This document shows, in pieces, positions 40,709-49,713 of a DNA stretch of 64,000 bases. Origin of the DNA: an uncultured Pseudomonadota bacterium. GTDB lineage: Bacteria; Pseudomonadota; Gammaproteobacteria; Steroidobacterales; Steroidobacteraceae. The position numbers and the translations under genes were made by a program. Location of the stretch: NCBI GenBank assembly GCA_903884235.1, contig CAISEB010000012.1, positions 231,357-295,356 of the forward strand, read 5' to 3'. The notes below the pieces were generated by a model. It made no database searches and had not been told where the DNA came from. It worked only from the letters and a program-made list of their open reading frames with translations. Each line of letters begins with the position of its first letter. Position 1 is the first letter of the stretch.

Positions 40709-41170
40709 ATGCTCACTATGAGCACTGCTAAGAAATCGACCGTCTCGCCCGCCCCGCCGCTGGCCTTCCTGCTGGTCGACGTCGTGCGCCTCATGCGCCG
40801 CGATTTCCGCGCCCGGGCAACGGGTCTCGGCCTGACGCCGGCGCTGTCACGCCTGCTGTTCTACGTCGCACGGGAGCCTGGCAGCCGCCAGGCGGACCTG
40901 GCGGCTGTACTGGACGTCACGCCGGTCACGCTCGGCCGGATGGTCGACAAGCTCGCCTCTCGCGGCTACGTGCGGCGCAGTCCCGACCCCGACGACCGGC
41001 GTGCGCTGCGCGTCTACGTCGCGGCACGCGGCGAGCCGCTGCTGGCGCGCATGGCGCAGATCGCGGCGCTGACCAGCGAGCGGGCAATGCACGGACTGAG
41101 CGCGACCGCCCGGCGCCAGCTGCAGGGCTCGCTCGCGACGTTGCGCACGAACCTCTCGGCGGAGGGCTGA
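40709..41170 (+). CDS. MarR-family transcriptional regulator
   Basis: 153 residues from the ATG at 40709 (a second ATG at 40718 is equally possible). The MarR winged helix is clear: ADLAAVLDVTPVTLGRMVDKLASRGYV and the wing RRSPDPDDRRALRVY. Directly upstream of an EmrA/EmrB pair (2-bp gap), so it most likely represses that efflux system and itself, as EmrR/MprA does. A 6-3-6 palindrome covers the start codons. Confidence 0.92.
   Translation: MLTMSTAKKSTVSPAPPLAFLLVDVVRLMRRDFRARATGLGLTPALSRLLFYVAREPGSRQADLAAVLDVTPVTLGRMVDKLASRGYVRRSPDPDDRRALRVYVAARGEPLLARMAQIAALTSERAMHGLSATARRQLQGSLATLRTNLSAEG
40710..40724. promoter_or_regulatory. Palindrome over the marR start codons
   Basis: TGCTCA-CTA-TGAGCA overlaps both candidate start codons. 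Size and symmetry suit a MarR dimer site; chance occurrence is possible. Confidence 0.35.
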
Positions 41171-41172
41171 CC

Positions 41173-42246
41173 ATGGCTGCCACGACCCCGTCCGCGCCCG
41201 CCGAAGCCCGCCTCGCCACGCCCTGGGGCCGGCGCCTGCTGCTGTGGGGCCTGCCCCTGGCCGTCACCGTCGTCGCCGTGTGGGCCTACGGCAGCGGCGG
41301 CCGCTACATCGACACCGACAACGCCTACGTGCAGCGCGACCGCGTCGACGTGGCGCCCCAGGTGTCCGGCGACGTGCGCGAGGTGCTGGTCGCCGAGAAC
41401 CAGCCCGTCACGCCGGGGCAGCCGGTGCTCGTGCTCGACGACACGCTCCTCAAGATCGCGGTCGAGGGCGCGGAGGCGCGACTGACCAGTGCCCGCACCG
41501 ACATCGTCGCCGGCAAGGCCGCCTATCGCGAGAAGACCGGCGAGATCGCCGTCGCGACCCGCGCCGCCGAGTACGCCCGGCGCGACCTCGGGCGCCAGTC
41601 GGAGCTCGCGGCACGCAAGCTGATTCCAGCGGCGACGCTCGACAGCTCCAACCGGTCGACGGACATCGCCGTGGGCACCATCGACGTACTCGAACTGCAG
41701 CGGGCGCAGCTGCTCGCGAAACTCGGCGGCGACCCGAACCACGCGACCGACGACTTCGCGCCGGTGCGCGTGGCGCTCGCCGAGCTCGAGCGTGCGAAGG
41801 TCGACCTGGCGCACACGCGAATCTCGGCGCCGCAGGCGGGCATCGCCAGCCACCTGCCCAAGGTCGGCAGCCGCGTCGACGCGGGACGGGCGGCGTTCGC
41901 GATCGTCAGCGACCGCGCCGTGTGGGTGGAGGCGAACTTCAAGGAGACGGACCTCGAGTGGGTCCGCCCGGGCCAGTCGGTGCAGGTCGACGTCGACACG
42001 TACCCGGGCCACCACTGGACAGGTCGCGTGCAGAGCATCGCCGAGGCCACCGGCTCGGCCTTCTCGCTGCTGCCGGCCCAGAACGCCACGGGCAACTGGG
42101 TGAAGGTCGTGCAGCGCATCCCGGTGCGCGTCGCGCTCGTGCCCGGTCGCGACGACCCGCCGCTTCGCGACGGCATGAGCGCCAACGTCGTGATCGACAC
42201 CGGCGCGCACACTCGCTTCGATCGCTGGTTCGGGCGCGAGCACTGA
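41173..42246 (+). CDS. emrA: EmrA/HlyD-type membrane fusion protein
   Basis: 357 residues. One N-terminal membrane anchor (LLLWGLPLAVTVVAVWAYG), then YIDTDNAYVQRDRVDVAPQVSG, the HlyD_D23/biotinyl-lipoyl-like start of EmrA. A helical hairpin lies at about residues 95-215, and the second half-motif is LAHTRISAPQAGIAS. Periplasmic adaptor linking the EmrB-type MFS pump to an outer-membrane channel, which is not encoded nearby. GC-rich operon with marR and emrB. Confidence 0.92.
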   Translation: MAATTPSAPAEARLATPWGRRLLLWGLPLAVTVVAVWAYGSGGRYIDTDNAYVQRDRVDVAPQVSGDVREVLVAENQPVTPGQPVLVLDDTLLKIAVEGAEARLTSARTDIVAGKAAYREKTGEIAVATRAAEYARRDLGRQSELAARKLIPAATLDSSNRSTDIAVGTIDVLELQRAQLLAKLGGDPNHATDDFAPVRVALAELERAKVDLAHTRISAPQAGIASHLPKVGSRVDAGRAAFAIVSDRAVWVEANFKETDLEWVRPGQSVQVDVDTYPGHHWTGRVQSIAEATGSAFSLLPAQNATGNWVKVVQRIPVRVALVPGRDDPPLRDGMSANVVIDTGAHTRFDRWFGREH

Positions 42247-42259
42247 GGCGCGTCGGCCC

Positions 42260-43780
42260 GTGACCGCCCCTCCCCGGTCGCTGCTTCTGGTCAGCCTCGC
42301 GGCGATGCTCGCGACGATGCTCTATGCGGTCGATTCGACCATCGTCAACGTCGCGCTGCCGCACATGCAGGGCACCCTGCAGGCGACCCAGGACCAGGCG
42401 GCGTGGATCGTCACCTCCTACATCGTCATCAGCGCGATCGCGACGCCGCTCGCCGGCTGGCTCGCGACCCGGTTCGGCCTGCGCGCCGTGCTGTCGATCG
42501 CGATCGCCGGGTTCACGGTCGGCTCGGTGCTGTGCGGCATCGCCACCGACCTGACCGAGATCGTCGTGTTCCGGATGGTGCAGGGCGCCTTCGGCGCCGC
42601 GCTCGTGCCCCTGTCGCAGGTCGTGCTGCTCAGGGAGTTCCCGCGCGAGAAGCACGCGCGCGTGATGGCGCTGTGGGGCATGGGCGTCATGGTCGGACCA
42701 GTCATCGGCCCGACGCTCGGTGGCTGGCTCACGGACAGCTGGTCCTGGCGCTGGGCGTTCTTCATCAACGTGCCGATCGGGGCGATCGCCTGGCTCAGCC
42801 TCATGGCGTCGCTGCCGAAGAGCGCCCCGGATTCGCGCCGACCGTTCGACCTGACCGGCTTCGTCCTGCTCTCCGCGGCGCTGGGCCTGTTCCAGCTGAT
42901 GCTCGATCGCGGCCAGACCGTCGACTGGTTCCAGTCCACCGAGATCGTCGGCTACGCGTTCTTTTCTGCGGTCGCGATGTACATGTTCGTCGTCCATTCC
43001 CTGACCGGCGTGCACCCGTTCGTCGACATCCACCTGTTCAAGGACCGCAACTTCACCGTGTCGCTGGTCGTCATGTTCGCGATCGGCATTGCGGTCATCA
43101 GCCCGAGTGTGCTGCTGCCGAGCTTCCTGCAGCAGCTGAAGGGCTACACGCCGACCCAGGCCGGCTGGCTGGTGGCCTCGCGGGGCCTGTCCGCGATCGT
43201 CGCGATGATGGTCGGCGCGCGCCTGACCACCACGATCGGCCCGCGACCGACGATGCTGATCGGCATCACCCTCGCGGCGATCTCGCTCGCCATCATGGGC
43301 GGCTTCAGCGTCGACACGCCGGAATCGACCATCATCTGGGCCGGCGCCATCCAGGGCTTCGGCACACCGCTGACGTTCATGCCGCTGACAATGGTCGGAT
43401 TCTCGACCTTGCCGGACCACGCGCGCACGGAGGCGGGCTCGTTGCAGACACTGCTGCGCAACATCGGCGCCTCGGTGGGCGTGTCGGCCACCGTCGCGAT
43501 GCTGGCGCGCTCCGCGCAGGTGAACCAGAGCTACCTCGTCGAGCACTTCACGCCGTACGATGTGGCGCGCTGGACCGCGATCGGCTCCGAGCCGGGCGCG
43601 AACGCCGCGACCGCCGGCCTGCTCGGCGAGATCGGCCGACAGGCGTCGTCGATCGGCTACGCGAACGACTTCTATCTGCTCGCCGCCGTCACGGTGGCGA
43701 CGCTGCCCCTCCTGCTGCTGCTGCGATCGCGCGGCGCAGCGATCGCCAAACCGGCCATCACGGCCGACGCAGGACACTAG
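42260..43780 (+). CDS. emrB: EmrB/QacA-type (DHA2) MFS drug transporter
   Basis: 506 residues from a GTG at 42260. Fourteen membrane segments expected for DHA2. Motifs: STIVNVALPHMQGTLQATQDQ, GWLATRFGLRAV, VMVGPVIGPTLGGWLTDSWSWRW and FFINVPIGAIAWL. Proton-coupled efflux of hydrophobic toxic compounds with EmrA. 13 bp after emrA. The phosphatase gene follows 5 bp downstream. Confidence 0.94.
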   Translation: MTAPPRSLLLVSLAAMLATMLYAVDSTIVNVALPHMQGTLQATQDQAAWIVTSYIVISAIATPLAGWLATRFGLRAVLSIAIAGFTVGSVLCGIATDLTEIVVFRMVQGAFGAALVPLSQVVLLREFPREKHARVMALWGMGVMVGPVIGPTLGGWLTDSWSWRWAFFINVPIGAIAWLSLMASLPKSAPDSRRPFDLTGFVLLSAALGLFQLMLDRGQTVDWFQSTEIVGYAFFSAVAMYMFVVHSLTGVHPFVDIHLFKDRNFTVSLVVMFAIGIAVISPSVLLPSFLQQLKGYTPTQAGWLVASRGLSAIVAMMVGARLTTTIGPRPTMLIGITLAAISLAIMGGFSVDTPESTIIWAGAIQGFGTPLTFMPLTMVGFSTLPDHARTEAGSLQTLLRNIGASVGVSATVAMLARSAQVNQSYLVEHFTPYDVARWTAIGSEPGANAATAGLLGEIGRQASSIGYANDFYLLAAVTVATLPLLLLLRSRGAAIAKPAITADAGH

Positions 43781-43785
43781 GATCG

Positions 43786-44487
43786 ATGGGACACCTGACT
43801 CTCGTCCGCCACGGACAGGCCTCGTTCTTCGGCGCCGACTACGACCAGCTATCCGAGGCGGGCATCCGCCAGAGCCGCGCGCTGGGCGAGCACTGGGCCG
43901 CGAATGGCGTGCGCTTCGACACCGTGTTCGTCGGCCCGCGGCGCCGGCATCGTCAGACGCTGGACGGGGTCGCCGCGGCCTACCGGGAGCGTGGCCTGCC
44001 CTGGCCGGAGGCGACGGAGGTCGCCGAGCTCGACGAGCACGATGGTCTGACCGTGATCCGCCACGTCCTCGAAGGCGACGGCACGATCCACGCGGGCGTG
44101 CGCCCGACCGACCCGGGCGGAACGCAGCGCGAGCGTGCCGTGAAGGAATTCTTCAGGCGCTACGGCGAGATCATGCGCGACTGGGCACGCGGCGCGGTGG
44201 TGGTCCCGGACGTCGAGGCCTGGCCGGAGTTCCGTGCCAGGACGCTGCGCGGGCTGGACGCGATGTGCAGCGTCGAGGGGCGCGGCGTGGCGTTCACCTC
44301 GGGCGGTGCGGTCTCATCGATGGCGGGCTGGCTGCTGGGCCTGGACGAGGACCGCGTGATCGACCTGTCCGCCGTGCTGCGCAATACCGGCCTCAGCGAG
44401 GTCCACTACAGCGGGCGTCGTCGCGGCCTGCTGAGCTTCAACGCGCTGCCGCACCTGCCGGATCCGAGCACCGTCACGGCGGTGTGA
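43786..44487 (+). CDS. Histidine phosphatase family protein (phosphoglycerate mutase-like)
   Basis: 233 residues from the ATG at 43786. The catalytic RHG motif is in LTLVRHGQASFFGADYDQLS near residue 8, and the second arginine region is FVGPRRRHRQT. The later catalytic histidine is not obvious: the expected second His region reads VAFTSGGAVSSMAG, with Ser in the place where family members often have His. Substrate unknown. The 3' end overlaps the convergent APC permease gene by 14 bp. Confidence 0.88.
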   Translation: MGHLTLVRHGQASFFGADYDQLSEAGIRQSRALGEHWAANGVRFDTVFVGPRRRHRQTLDGVAAAYRERGLPWPEATEVAELDEHDGLTVIRHVLEGDGTIHAGVRPTDPGGTQRERAVKEFFRRYGEIMRDWARGAVVVPDVEAWPEFRARTLRGLDAMCSVEGRGVAFTSGGAVSSMAGWLLGLDEDRVIDLSAVLRNTGLSEVHYSGRRRGLLSFNALPHLPDPSTVTAV

Positions 44488-45901
44488 CGGCGCCGGGTCG
44501 CGTCCACCACCAGAAGAACGGCAGCCCGGCACCGAGCAGCAGCACGCCGAACATCGCGAGGCGGGGCGAGGCGAAGAACGTGTTGACGATCAGGCACGCC
44601 GTCACGCCGAGGAACAGCATCGGGATCCAGGGATAGCCGAGCGCACGGTAGGGCCTGGGCGCGTCCGGCATCGTGCGCCTGAACACGAACACGGTCGCGA
44701 CCGCGAGGCCGTAGAAGATCCAGCTCGCGAACATCGCCGCATCGGTCAGCGTGTCGTAGGTGCCGGAAAGCGCGTAGACGCTCGCCAGCGCGCCGCCCGC
44801 CAGGATCGACCGTGCCGGCACGTGGGTGTGGGGCGAGACGACCGCGAGGCTGCGGAAGAACATGCCGGCCCGCGCCATCGCGAACGGGATGCGGCTGTTG
44901 GCCATCACGGACGCGTGCAGCGCGCCCAGGCTCGACACCATCAGCACGATCGCGAGCACGGTCACCGCGCGCGCACCGATGAATCGCTGCATGACCTCGG
45001 TGGCGACCGAGGAGCTGCGCGAGACGCTGCCGATCTGCTGCGGGGTCAGGACGTGGAAGTAGCCCAGGTTAACCAGCAGGTACAGCGAGCCGACGAGCAC
45101 CGTGCCGCCAATGAAGGCGAGCGGCAGGTTGCGGCCCGGGTTGCGGACCTCCCCCGACAGCGGCGCCACGTTGCTCCAGCCATCGTAGGCCCACAGCGCG
45201 CCCAGCAACGCCGCCCCGAAGCCGGCGATCCCGCCACGGGCGGACTCGGCGACGCCCTCGCAGGTGGCGCCGGTCGAGGGCATCGCGAGATGGATCCAGT
45301 GACCGTCGGCGTAGGCGAGCCCCGCCACCGCGACGATGACGATCGCCGCGAGCTTCATGATCGTCAGCACGAGCGCGGTGCGGCCACTGGTGGCGACGGA
45401 GCGCAGGTTGATCAAGGTCACGCCCCACACCGCGGCGACCGCGACCAGCGTGAGCCAGGTGACGTGCACCGGCCCCATTTCCAGCGCCGACGCGTCGAGC
45501 ACGCCACCGAGCGCGACGTTGAGGAACAGCGCGAAGCTGACGCCGAGCGCCGCCTGCGAGCCCGAGCGCACGATGGCGAAGCTCATCCACCCGAACAGGA
45601 ACGCCGTGACGCGGCCGTAGGCGCGTCGCAGGTAGACGTAGTCGCCGCCGGCCTCGGGCAGCATGGCCGAGACCTCGGCGTAGGCGAAGGCGCCGGCGAG
45701 CGCGAGCAGCCCGCCGACGATCCACACCGCGAACACCGCGAGCGGCGTGCCGACGTTGCAAGTCATCACGCGCGTCTTGAGGAAGACGCCCGTGCCGATC
45801 ATGTTGGCGACGTTGACCGAGATCGCCGCCCACAAGCCGAGCCCACGGACGAGCTCGGCGCGGGAGCGGTTGCCTTCACCGGACGTTCCGCTCCCGCTCA
45901 T
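44474..45901 (-). CDS. APC-superfamily amino acid permease
   Basis: 475 residues, about twelve membrane segments. N-terminal IGTGVFLKTR and EVSAMLPEAGGDYVYLRRAYG are APC hallmarks, and the later PEAGGDYVYLRRAYG plus LLGALWAYDGWSNVAPLSGE fit the LAT/APA-like group. Inner-membrane amino acid uptake or exchange; substrate not readable. Starts 9 bp after the fhs stop, suggesting co-transcription with one-carbon genes; serine or glycine would be a logical but unproven substrate. Confidence 0.9.
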   Translation of the reverse strand: MSGSGTSGEGNRSRAELVRGLGLWAAISVNVANMIGTGVFLKTRVMTCNVGTPLAVFAVWIVGGLLALAGAFAYAEVSAMLPEAGGDYVYLRRAYGRVTAFLFGWMSFAIVRSGSQAALGVSFALFLNVALGGVLDASALEMGPVHVTWLTLVAVAAVWGVTLINLRSVATSGRTALVLTIMKLAAIVIVAVAGLAYADGHWIHLAMPSTGATCEGVAESARGGIAGFGAALLGALWAYDGWSNVAPLSGEVRNPGRNLPLAFIGGTVLVGSLYLLVNLGYFHVLTPQQIGSVSRSSSVATEVMQRFIGARAVTVLAIVLMVSSLGALHASVMANSRIPFAMARAGMFFRSLAVVSPHTHVPARSILAGGALASVYALSGTYDTLTDAAMFASWIFYGLAVATVFVFRRTMPDAPRPYRALGYPWIPMLFLGVTACLIVNTFFASPRLAMFGVLLLGAGLPFFWWWTRPGAVTPP

Positions 45902-45910
45902 GCGCGAACC

Positions 45911-47584
45911 TCAGAAGAGGCCGACGACTTTGCCGCTCGCATCGATGTCGATGTGATCGGCCGACGGGATCTTCGGCAGGCCCGGCATCGTCATGATGTC
46001 GCCGCAGACCATCACGATGAACTCGGCGCCGGCCGCGAGGCGGACCTCGCGGACGTTCACGGTGTGGCCCGATGGCGCGCCCTTCAGCGACGGGTCGGTC
46101 GAAAACGAGTACTGGGTCTTCGCGACGCACACCGGGTAGTGGCCGTAGCCGCCGTCCTGGAGCTGCTTGATCTGGGCGCGGATCTTGGCATCGGCGCTGA
46201 TGTCGGCGGCGCCGTAGATCTTGGTGGCGATCGTCTTCATCTTGTCCCAGAGCGAGGCCGAGTCCTCGTACACGAACTTAAAGCCGTTCGAGCCCTTCTC
46301 GCAGATCGCGACGACCGCGCGCGCGACTTCGGCCGCGCCGGCACCGCCGTCGGCCCAGTGGCGGGCCGAGAGCACCGGCACGTCGAGGTGCGCGAGCTTC
46401 GCCTTCAGCAGCGCGAACTCCGCCTCGGTGTCGAACGTGAAGTGGTTGACCGAGACGACGCACGGCAGGCCGTAGTGGTTCTTCACGTTGGAGACGTGGC
46501 GCTCGACGTTCGCGATGCCCTTCTCGAGCGCCGCGAGGTTCTCCTTGTTGAGCTCCTTGAGGTCGCATCCGCCGTGGAACTTGAGCGCGCGGATCGTCGC
46601 GACGATCACGACCGCATCCGGCTTGAGGCCGGCCTTGCGGCACTTGATGTCGACGAACTTCTCGGCGCCGAGGTCCGCGCCGAAGCCGGCCTCGGTGACG
46701 ACGTATTCGCCGAGCTTGAGCGCGGTCTTCGTGGCGAGCACCGAATTGCAGCCGTGCGCGATGTTGGCGAACGGGCCGCCATGGATGAACGCCGGGTTGT
46801 TCTCGAGCGTCTGCACCAGGTTCGGCTTCAGCGCCTCGCGCAGCAGCACCGTCATCGCGCCGTTGGCCTTCAGTTCGGCGGCGCGGACCGGCTTCTGGTC
46901 GCGGGTGTATCCGATCACGATGTTGCCGAGGCGGGTCTTCAGGTCCTCGAGGCTGGTCGCGAGGCAGAAGATCGCCATGACTTCGGAGGCGACGACGATG
47001 TCGAAGCCATCCTGGCGCGGGTAGCCGTTGCCGGGACCGCCGAGCGACACGGTGATGTCACGCAGGGCGCGGTCGTTCATGTCCATCACGCGCTTCCACG
47101 TGATACGGCGCACGTCGATGCCGAGCGCGTTGCCGTGGTGGATGTGGTTGTCGATCAGCGCCGACAGCAGGTTGTTCGCGAGCGCGATCGCGTTGAAGTC
47201 GCCGGTGAAGTGCAGGTTGATGTCTTCCATCGGCACGACCTGGGCCATGCCGCCGCCGGCGGCGCCGCCCTTCATGCCGAACACGGGGCCGAGGCTCGGC
47301 TCGCGCAGGCATATGACGGCCTTCTTGCCGATCTTATTGAGCGCATCGCCGAGGCCGACGGTCGTCGTCGTCTTGCCCTCGCCCGCGGGCGTCGGGCTGA
47401 TCGCGGTCACGAGGATCAGCTTGCCGTCCGGCTTTGACTTCAAACTGTCCACGTACTCCATGGACACCTTGGCCTTGAACCGGCCGTACTGGTCGAGCGC
47501 ATCCTGCGGGATCCCGAGTCGCGCGGCGACTTCGGTGATCGGCTTCATCGTGGCGGCCTGGGCAATCTCGATATCTGAACGCAC
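45911..47584 (-). CDS. fhs: Formate-tetrahydrofolate ligase
   Basis: 557 residues from a GTG at 47584 with GGGAG about 7 bp upstream; this matches the normal ~556-residue length. ATP-dependent formation of 10-formyl-THF from formate. The P-loop-like [58 protein letters not shown] and KTQYSFS are visible. Upstream lies ygfA and downstream an APC permease, all on the minus strand, forming a C1-folate cluster. Confidence 0.96.
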   Translation of the reverse strand: MRSDIEIAQAATMKPITEVAARLGIPQDALDQYGRFKAKVSMEYVDSLKSKPDGKLILVTAISPTPAGEGKTTTTVGLGDALNKIGKKAVICLREPSLGPVFGMKGGAAGGGMAQVVPMEDINLHFTGDFNAIALANNLLSALIDNHIHHGNALGIDVRRITWKRVMDMNDRALRDITVSLGGPGNGYPRQDGFDIVVASEVMAIFCLATSLEDLKTRLGNIVIGYTRDQKPVRAAELKANGAMTVLLREALKPNLVQTLENNPAFIHGGPFANIAHGCNSVLATKTALKLGEYVVTEAGFGADLGAEKFVDIKCRKAGLKPDAVVIVATIRALKFHGGCDLKELNKENLAALEKGIANVERHVSNVKNHYGLPCVVSVNHFTFDTEAEFALLKAKLAHLDVPVLSARHWADGGAGAAEVARAVVAICEKGSNGFKFVYEDSASLWDKMKTIATKIYGAADISADAKIRAQIKQLQDGGYGHYPVCVAKTQYSFSTDPSLKGAPSGHTVNVREVRLAAGAEFIVMVCGDIMTMPGLPKIPSADHIDIDASGKVVGLF

Positions 47585-47657
47585 AAAAAACTCCCTTACG
47601 ACCCGCCGGGCGGGCACAGCTGTGGCGAAGTGTCACACAGCCCGTCGTCGGGCTGGG

Positions 47658-48338
47658 TTAGTTAGATCTTCCGATCGGGTTCCTCGGCAGCCCCCGGGCG
47701 CGCAGCAGCGCGTCCGCGCGGCGTGCGGCCTCGGCGGCCTCGACGGGCTCCAGTCCACCGGGGACCGCCGCGGCGATGCCCGCCTCGGTGACCACGAAGT
47801 CCATCAGGATGTCGTGCTGCTGCGGGTCCGAGCTCGGGATCCGCGACAGCTCGAATGCGAGCGCGATCGACAGGGGCCTGGGCTCGAGCGCCGCGAGGGT
47901 CCTGTCGAAGAAACCGCCGCCGTAGCCGAGCCGGTCGCCGCGATCCCCCACGCCGACGGCCGGGATCAGCATCGCGTCCGGCACCAGCAGGGCGGTGCCA
48001 TCCGGCACCGGCACGTCGTAGGCGCCATTGACCATCGGCACGCCCGGCCACCACTCGCGGAACTCGAGCGGCTGGCCCTTGGCGACGACGACGGGCAGCG
48101 CGGCCCGGGCACCGTGCCGGCGCAACTCACGGACCACGGTGCGGGCATCGAACTCCCCCTGGTACGGCCAGCAGAAGCCCACCACGAGGCCACCCAGGGC
48201 CGGGAAGCCGGTCCGCAGGTGCTGCTCGATCTGGCCGCTCCACGCCGCGCGGTCGATCGCAGGCGCGGCCAGGCGGCGGGCAATCAGCGCCGCCCGCTCG
48301 GACTTCCGCCACTGCGCGAGTTCAGGGGTCAGGGACAT
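47658..48338 (-). CDS. ygfA: 5-formyltetrahydrofolate cyclo-ligase
   Basis: 226 residues from the ATG at 48338. Converts 5-formyl-THF to 5,10-methenyl-THF with ATP. The ATP-binding loop appears as RLGYGGGFFDRTLA and the N-terminal basic patch as WRKSERAALIARR. Upstream of fhs, so the pair can interconvert folate one-carbon units. The gene is often preceded by 6S RNA in gammaproteobacteria; no convincing 6S RNA is present here. Confidence 0.93.
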   Translation of the reverse strand: MSLTPELAQWRKSERAALIARRLAAPAIDRAAWSGQIEQHLRTGFPALGGLVVGFCWPYQGEFDARTVVRELRRHGARAALPVVVAKGQPLEFREWWPGVPMVNGAYDVPVPDGTALLVPDAMLIPAVGVGDRGDRLGYGGGFFDRTLAALEPRPLSIALAFELSRIPSSDPQQHDILMDFVVTEAGIAAAVPGGLEPVEAAEAARRADALLRARGLPRNPIGRSN

Positions 48339-48481
48339 AGGCGCCGGAGTGTAACCGTCTGTCCAAGACGGCAACCGCATCCGGGGCGACACCGACCCCC
48401 GGCATTCGCGTCATGCTGCGCTGCAACAAAGCGTTGCAAGCCCGCATTGCCCGCCGCCGGGCGCCGCGCTATCGCGCCCCC

Positions 48482-48877
48482 TCAGGGCAGGCGCGGCCGC
48501 GGCAGCACGAACGTCGCACGCGCCTCCGGCGCGTCGAGCTCGCCCGCCGGGTAGTAGCGGCGGAAGTACTCCATGCTGAGCAGCTCCGGATAGCGTTCCA
48601 GGAACGCGTCGAAGCCGATGCCGGCCGGCTCGTCGGCGAGCCGTTCGGCAATCAGCGCGAGGTAGGCGACGGTCAGCGTCTCGTGGTACAGCGTCGGTTT
48701 GCCGAGGCTCGCGGCGAAGCCCTGGATGGCGCGCTTCATCGCGACACAGGCCCCGGGAAAGTCGTTCCGGCGCAGGTACAGGAAGCCCGCGCGCACATGG
48801 GCGCGATGGGTGAACTCGGCGGCCGGCAGCGTCGTGCTCTCCAGCGCGTCGAGGAAGGCCTGGTCGGGGTCGCTCAT
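48482..48877 (-). CDS. Conserved-looking small protein of unknown function
   Basis: 131 residues. No recognised family. A mostly helical sequence with the central segments FTHRAHVRAGFLYLRR, HETLTVAYLALIAERL and YPELLSMEYFRRYYPAGEL. His-rich spots (FTHRAH, LYHETL) could be metal or catalytic sites, but nothing further supports that. No signal peptide or membrane segment. Divergent from the 49-kb membrane protein (119-bp gap) and 143 bp upstream of ygfA, so not clearly in that operon. Confidence 0.75.
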   Translation of the reverse strand: MSDPDQAFLDALESTTLPAAEFTHRAHVRAGFLYLRRNDFPGACVAMKRAIQGFAASLGKPTLYHETLTVAYLALIAERLADEPAGIGFDAFLERYPELLSMEYFRRYYPAGELDAPEARATFVLPRPRLP

Positions 48878-49011
48878 CGGGGCTCCGGTCGCGGTTCTGA
48901 GACGCGGCTCTCACGGACGGCCCTGCCACCCCCTCGTGCTGTGACGCCGCTCGCGCCGGATCCGGCGCGGGTGGCCCAATATGTCGCAACCGATGAGTGG
49001 TGGGCAAATCC

Positions 49012-49710
49012 GTGACCATTGACCTGAAGGTCATCGAAGAAAAGCAGCTGGTCGAGCGTTACCTGACGGGGCGACTGCCTCCGCCGGAGGCGCGCTTCTT
49101 CGAGCAGCTCGTGCGGGCCTCACCGGAGCTTGCGGACCAGCTCGGCCTGATCGAAGCGCTGAAGCGCACCATGCGCCTGCTCGACGACACCGGGACCGAA
49201 TGGCGCGAGCAGCAGCCGCGGTTCTGGCATCCGCCGTGGGTGCCGATCAGCCTCGCCGTCGCGACGCTGCTGGCGATCGTGCTGACGATCACCGCCTACG
49301 GTGCGCGCGGCCGTGCCGAGGCACGGTATGCCCAGCTCAAGCGCGAGGCCGAGCAGGGTTACCTGGTCGCGCCGACCATCCCGAAGACTTTCCTGATCCC
49401 GGTCGCGCGGCCCGAGGCGCGCGCCCAGCTGTACGCGATCGGCAGCCGCGCGGTGCCGACGCTCGCGGACCTGAGGCTCGACATCGGCTACGCGCCGGCC
49501 AGCGCCTTCACCGTCGTCATCAAGCGCGACGACGGTACCTTCTGGAGTCGCATCGACAACCTGCTGCGGGACTCGAATGGCCAGATTCGGCTGACCGTGA
49601 ATTCCGGCGCCTTTCCCGCCGGCGTCTACGACGTCGACATCGAGGCGTCGAACTTGCGCGGCGAGACCCACCCGGCGGGCCACCTGCAGCTGCGGATCGA
49701 TCCGAACTGA
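49012..49710 (+). CDS. Single-pass membrane protein with an anti-sigma-like layout
   Basis: 232 residues from the GTG at 49012; the frame also allows GTG at 48997 or 49000. An N-terminal helical region (LVERYLTGRLPPPEARFFEQL) resembles the cytoplasmic arm of anti-sigma-type proteins but has no Cys/His zinc site. One membrane segment lies at about residues 75-100 (PISLAVATLLAIVLTITAYG). The extracytoplasmic C-terminus has a beta-rich motif ending in FPAGVYDVDIEASNLRGETHP. No sigma factor gene is adjacent. Function unknown. The stop is 3 bp from the convergent ABC permease. Confidence 0.75.
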   Translation: MTIDLKVIEEKQLVERYLTGRLPPPEARFFEQLVRASPELADQLGLIEALKRTMRLLDDTGTEWREQQPRFWHPPWVPISLAVATLLAIVLTITAYGARGRAEARYAQLKREAEQGYLVAPTIPKTFLIPVARPEARAQLYAIGSRAVPTLADLRLDIGYAPASAFTVVIKRDDGTFWSRIDNLLRDSNGQIRLTVNSGAFPAGVYDVDIEASNLRGETHPAGHLQLRIDPN

Positions 49711-49713
49711 CGC

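Noticed and set aside
38110..40794. An 894-codon frame antisense to fadE
   Set aside because: Low-complexity Arg/Gly/Ala/Val-rich translation with no domain; a typical shadow of a high-GC gene on the opposite strand.
44822..47437. An 871-codon plus-strand frame antisense to the APC permease and fhs
   Set aside because: Composition is Arg/Asp/Glu-rich noise without motifs, and both genes on the minus strand are unambiguous.
48422..48438. Small hairpin TGCAAC-AAAGC-GTTGCA
   Set aside because: Only a 6-bp stem, no T-run, and no relation to a gene end; not more than expected by chance.
48339..48481. 6S RNA gene (ssrS) expected upstream of ygfA
   Set aside because: The 143-bp gap is shorter than the ~180-nt RNA, and no characteristic closing stem or large central bubble sequences were recognised. 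A covariance-model search would be decisive.
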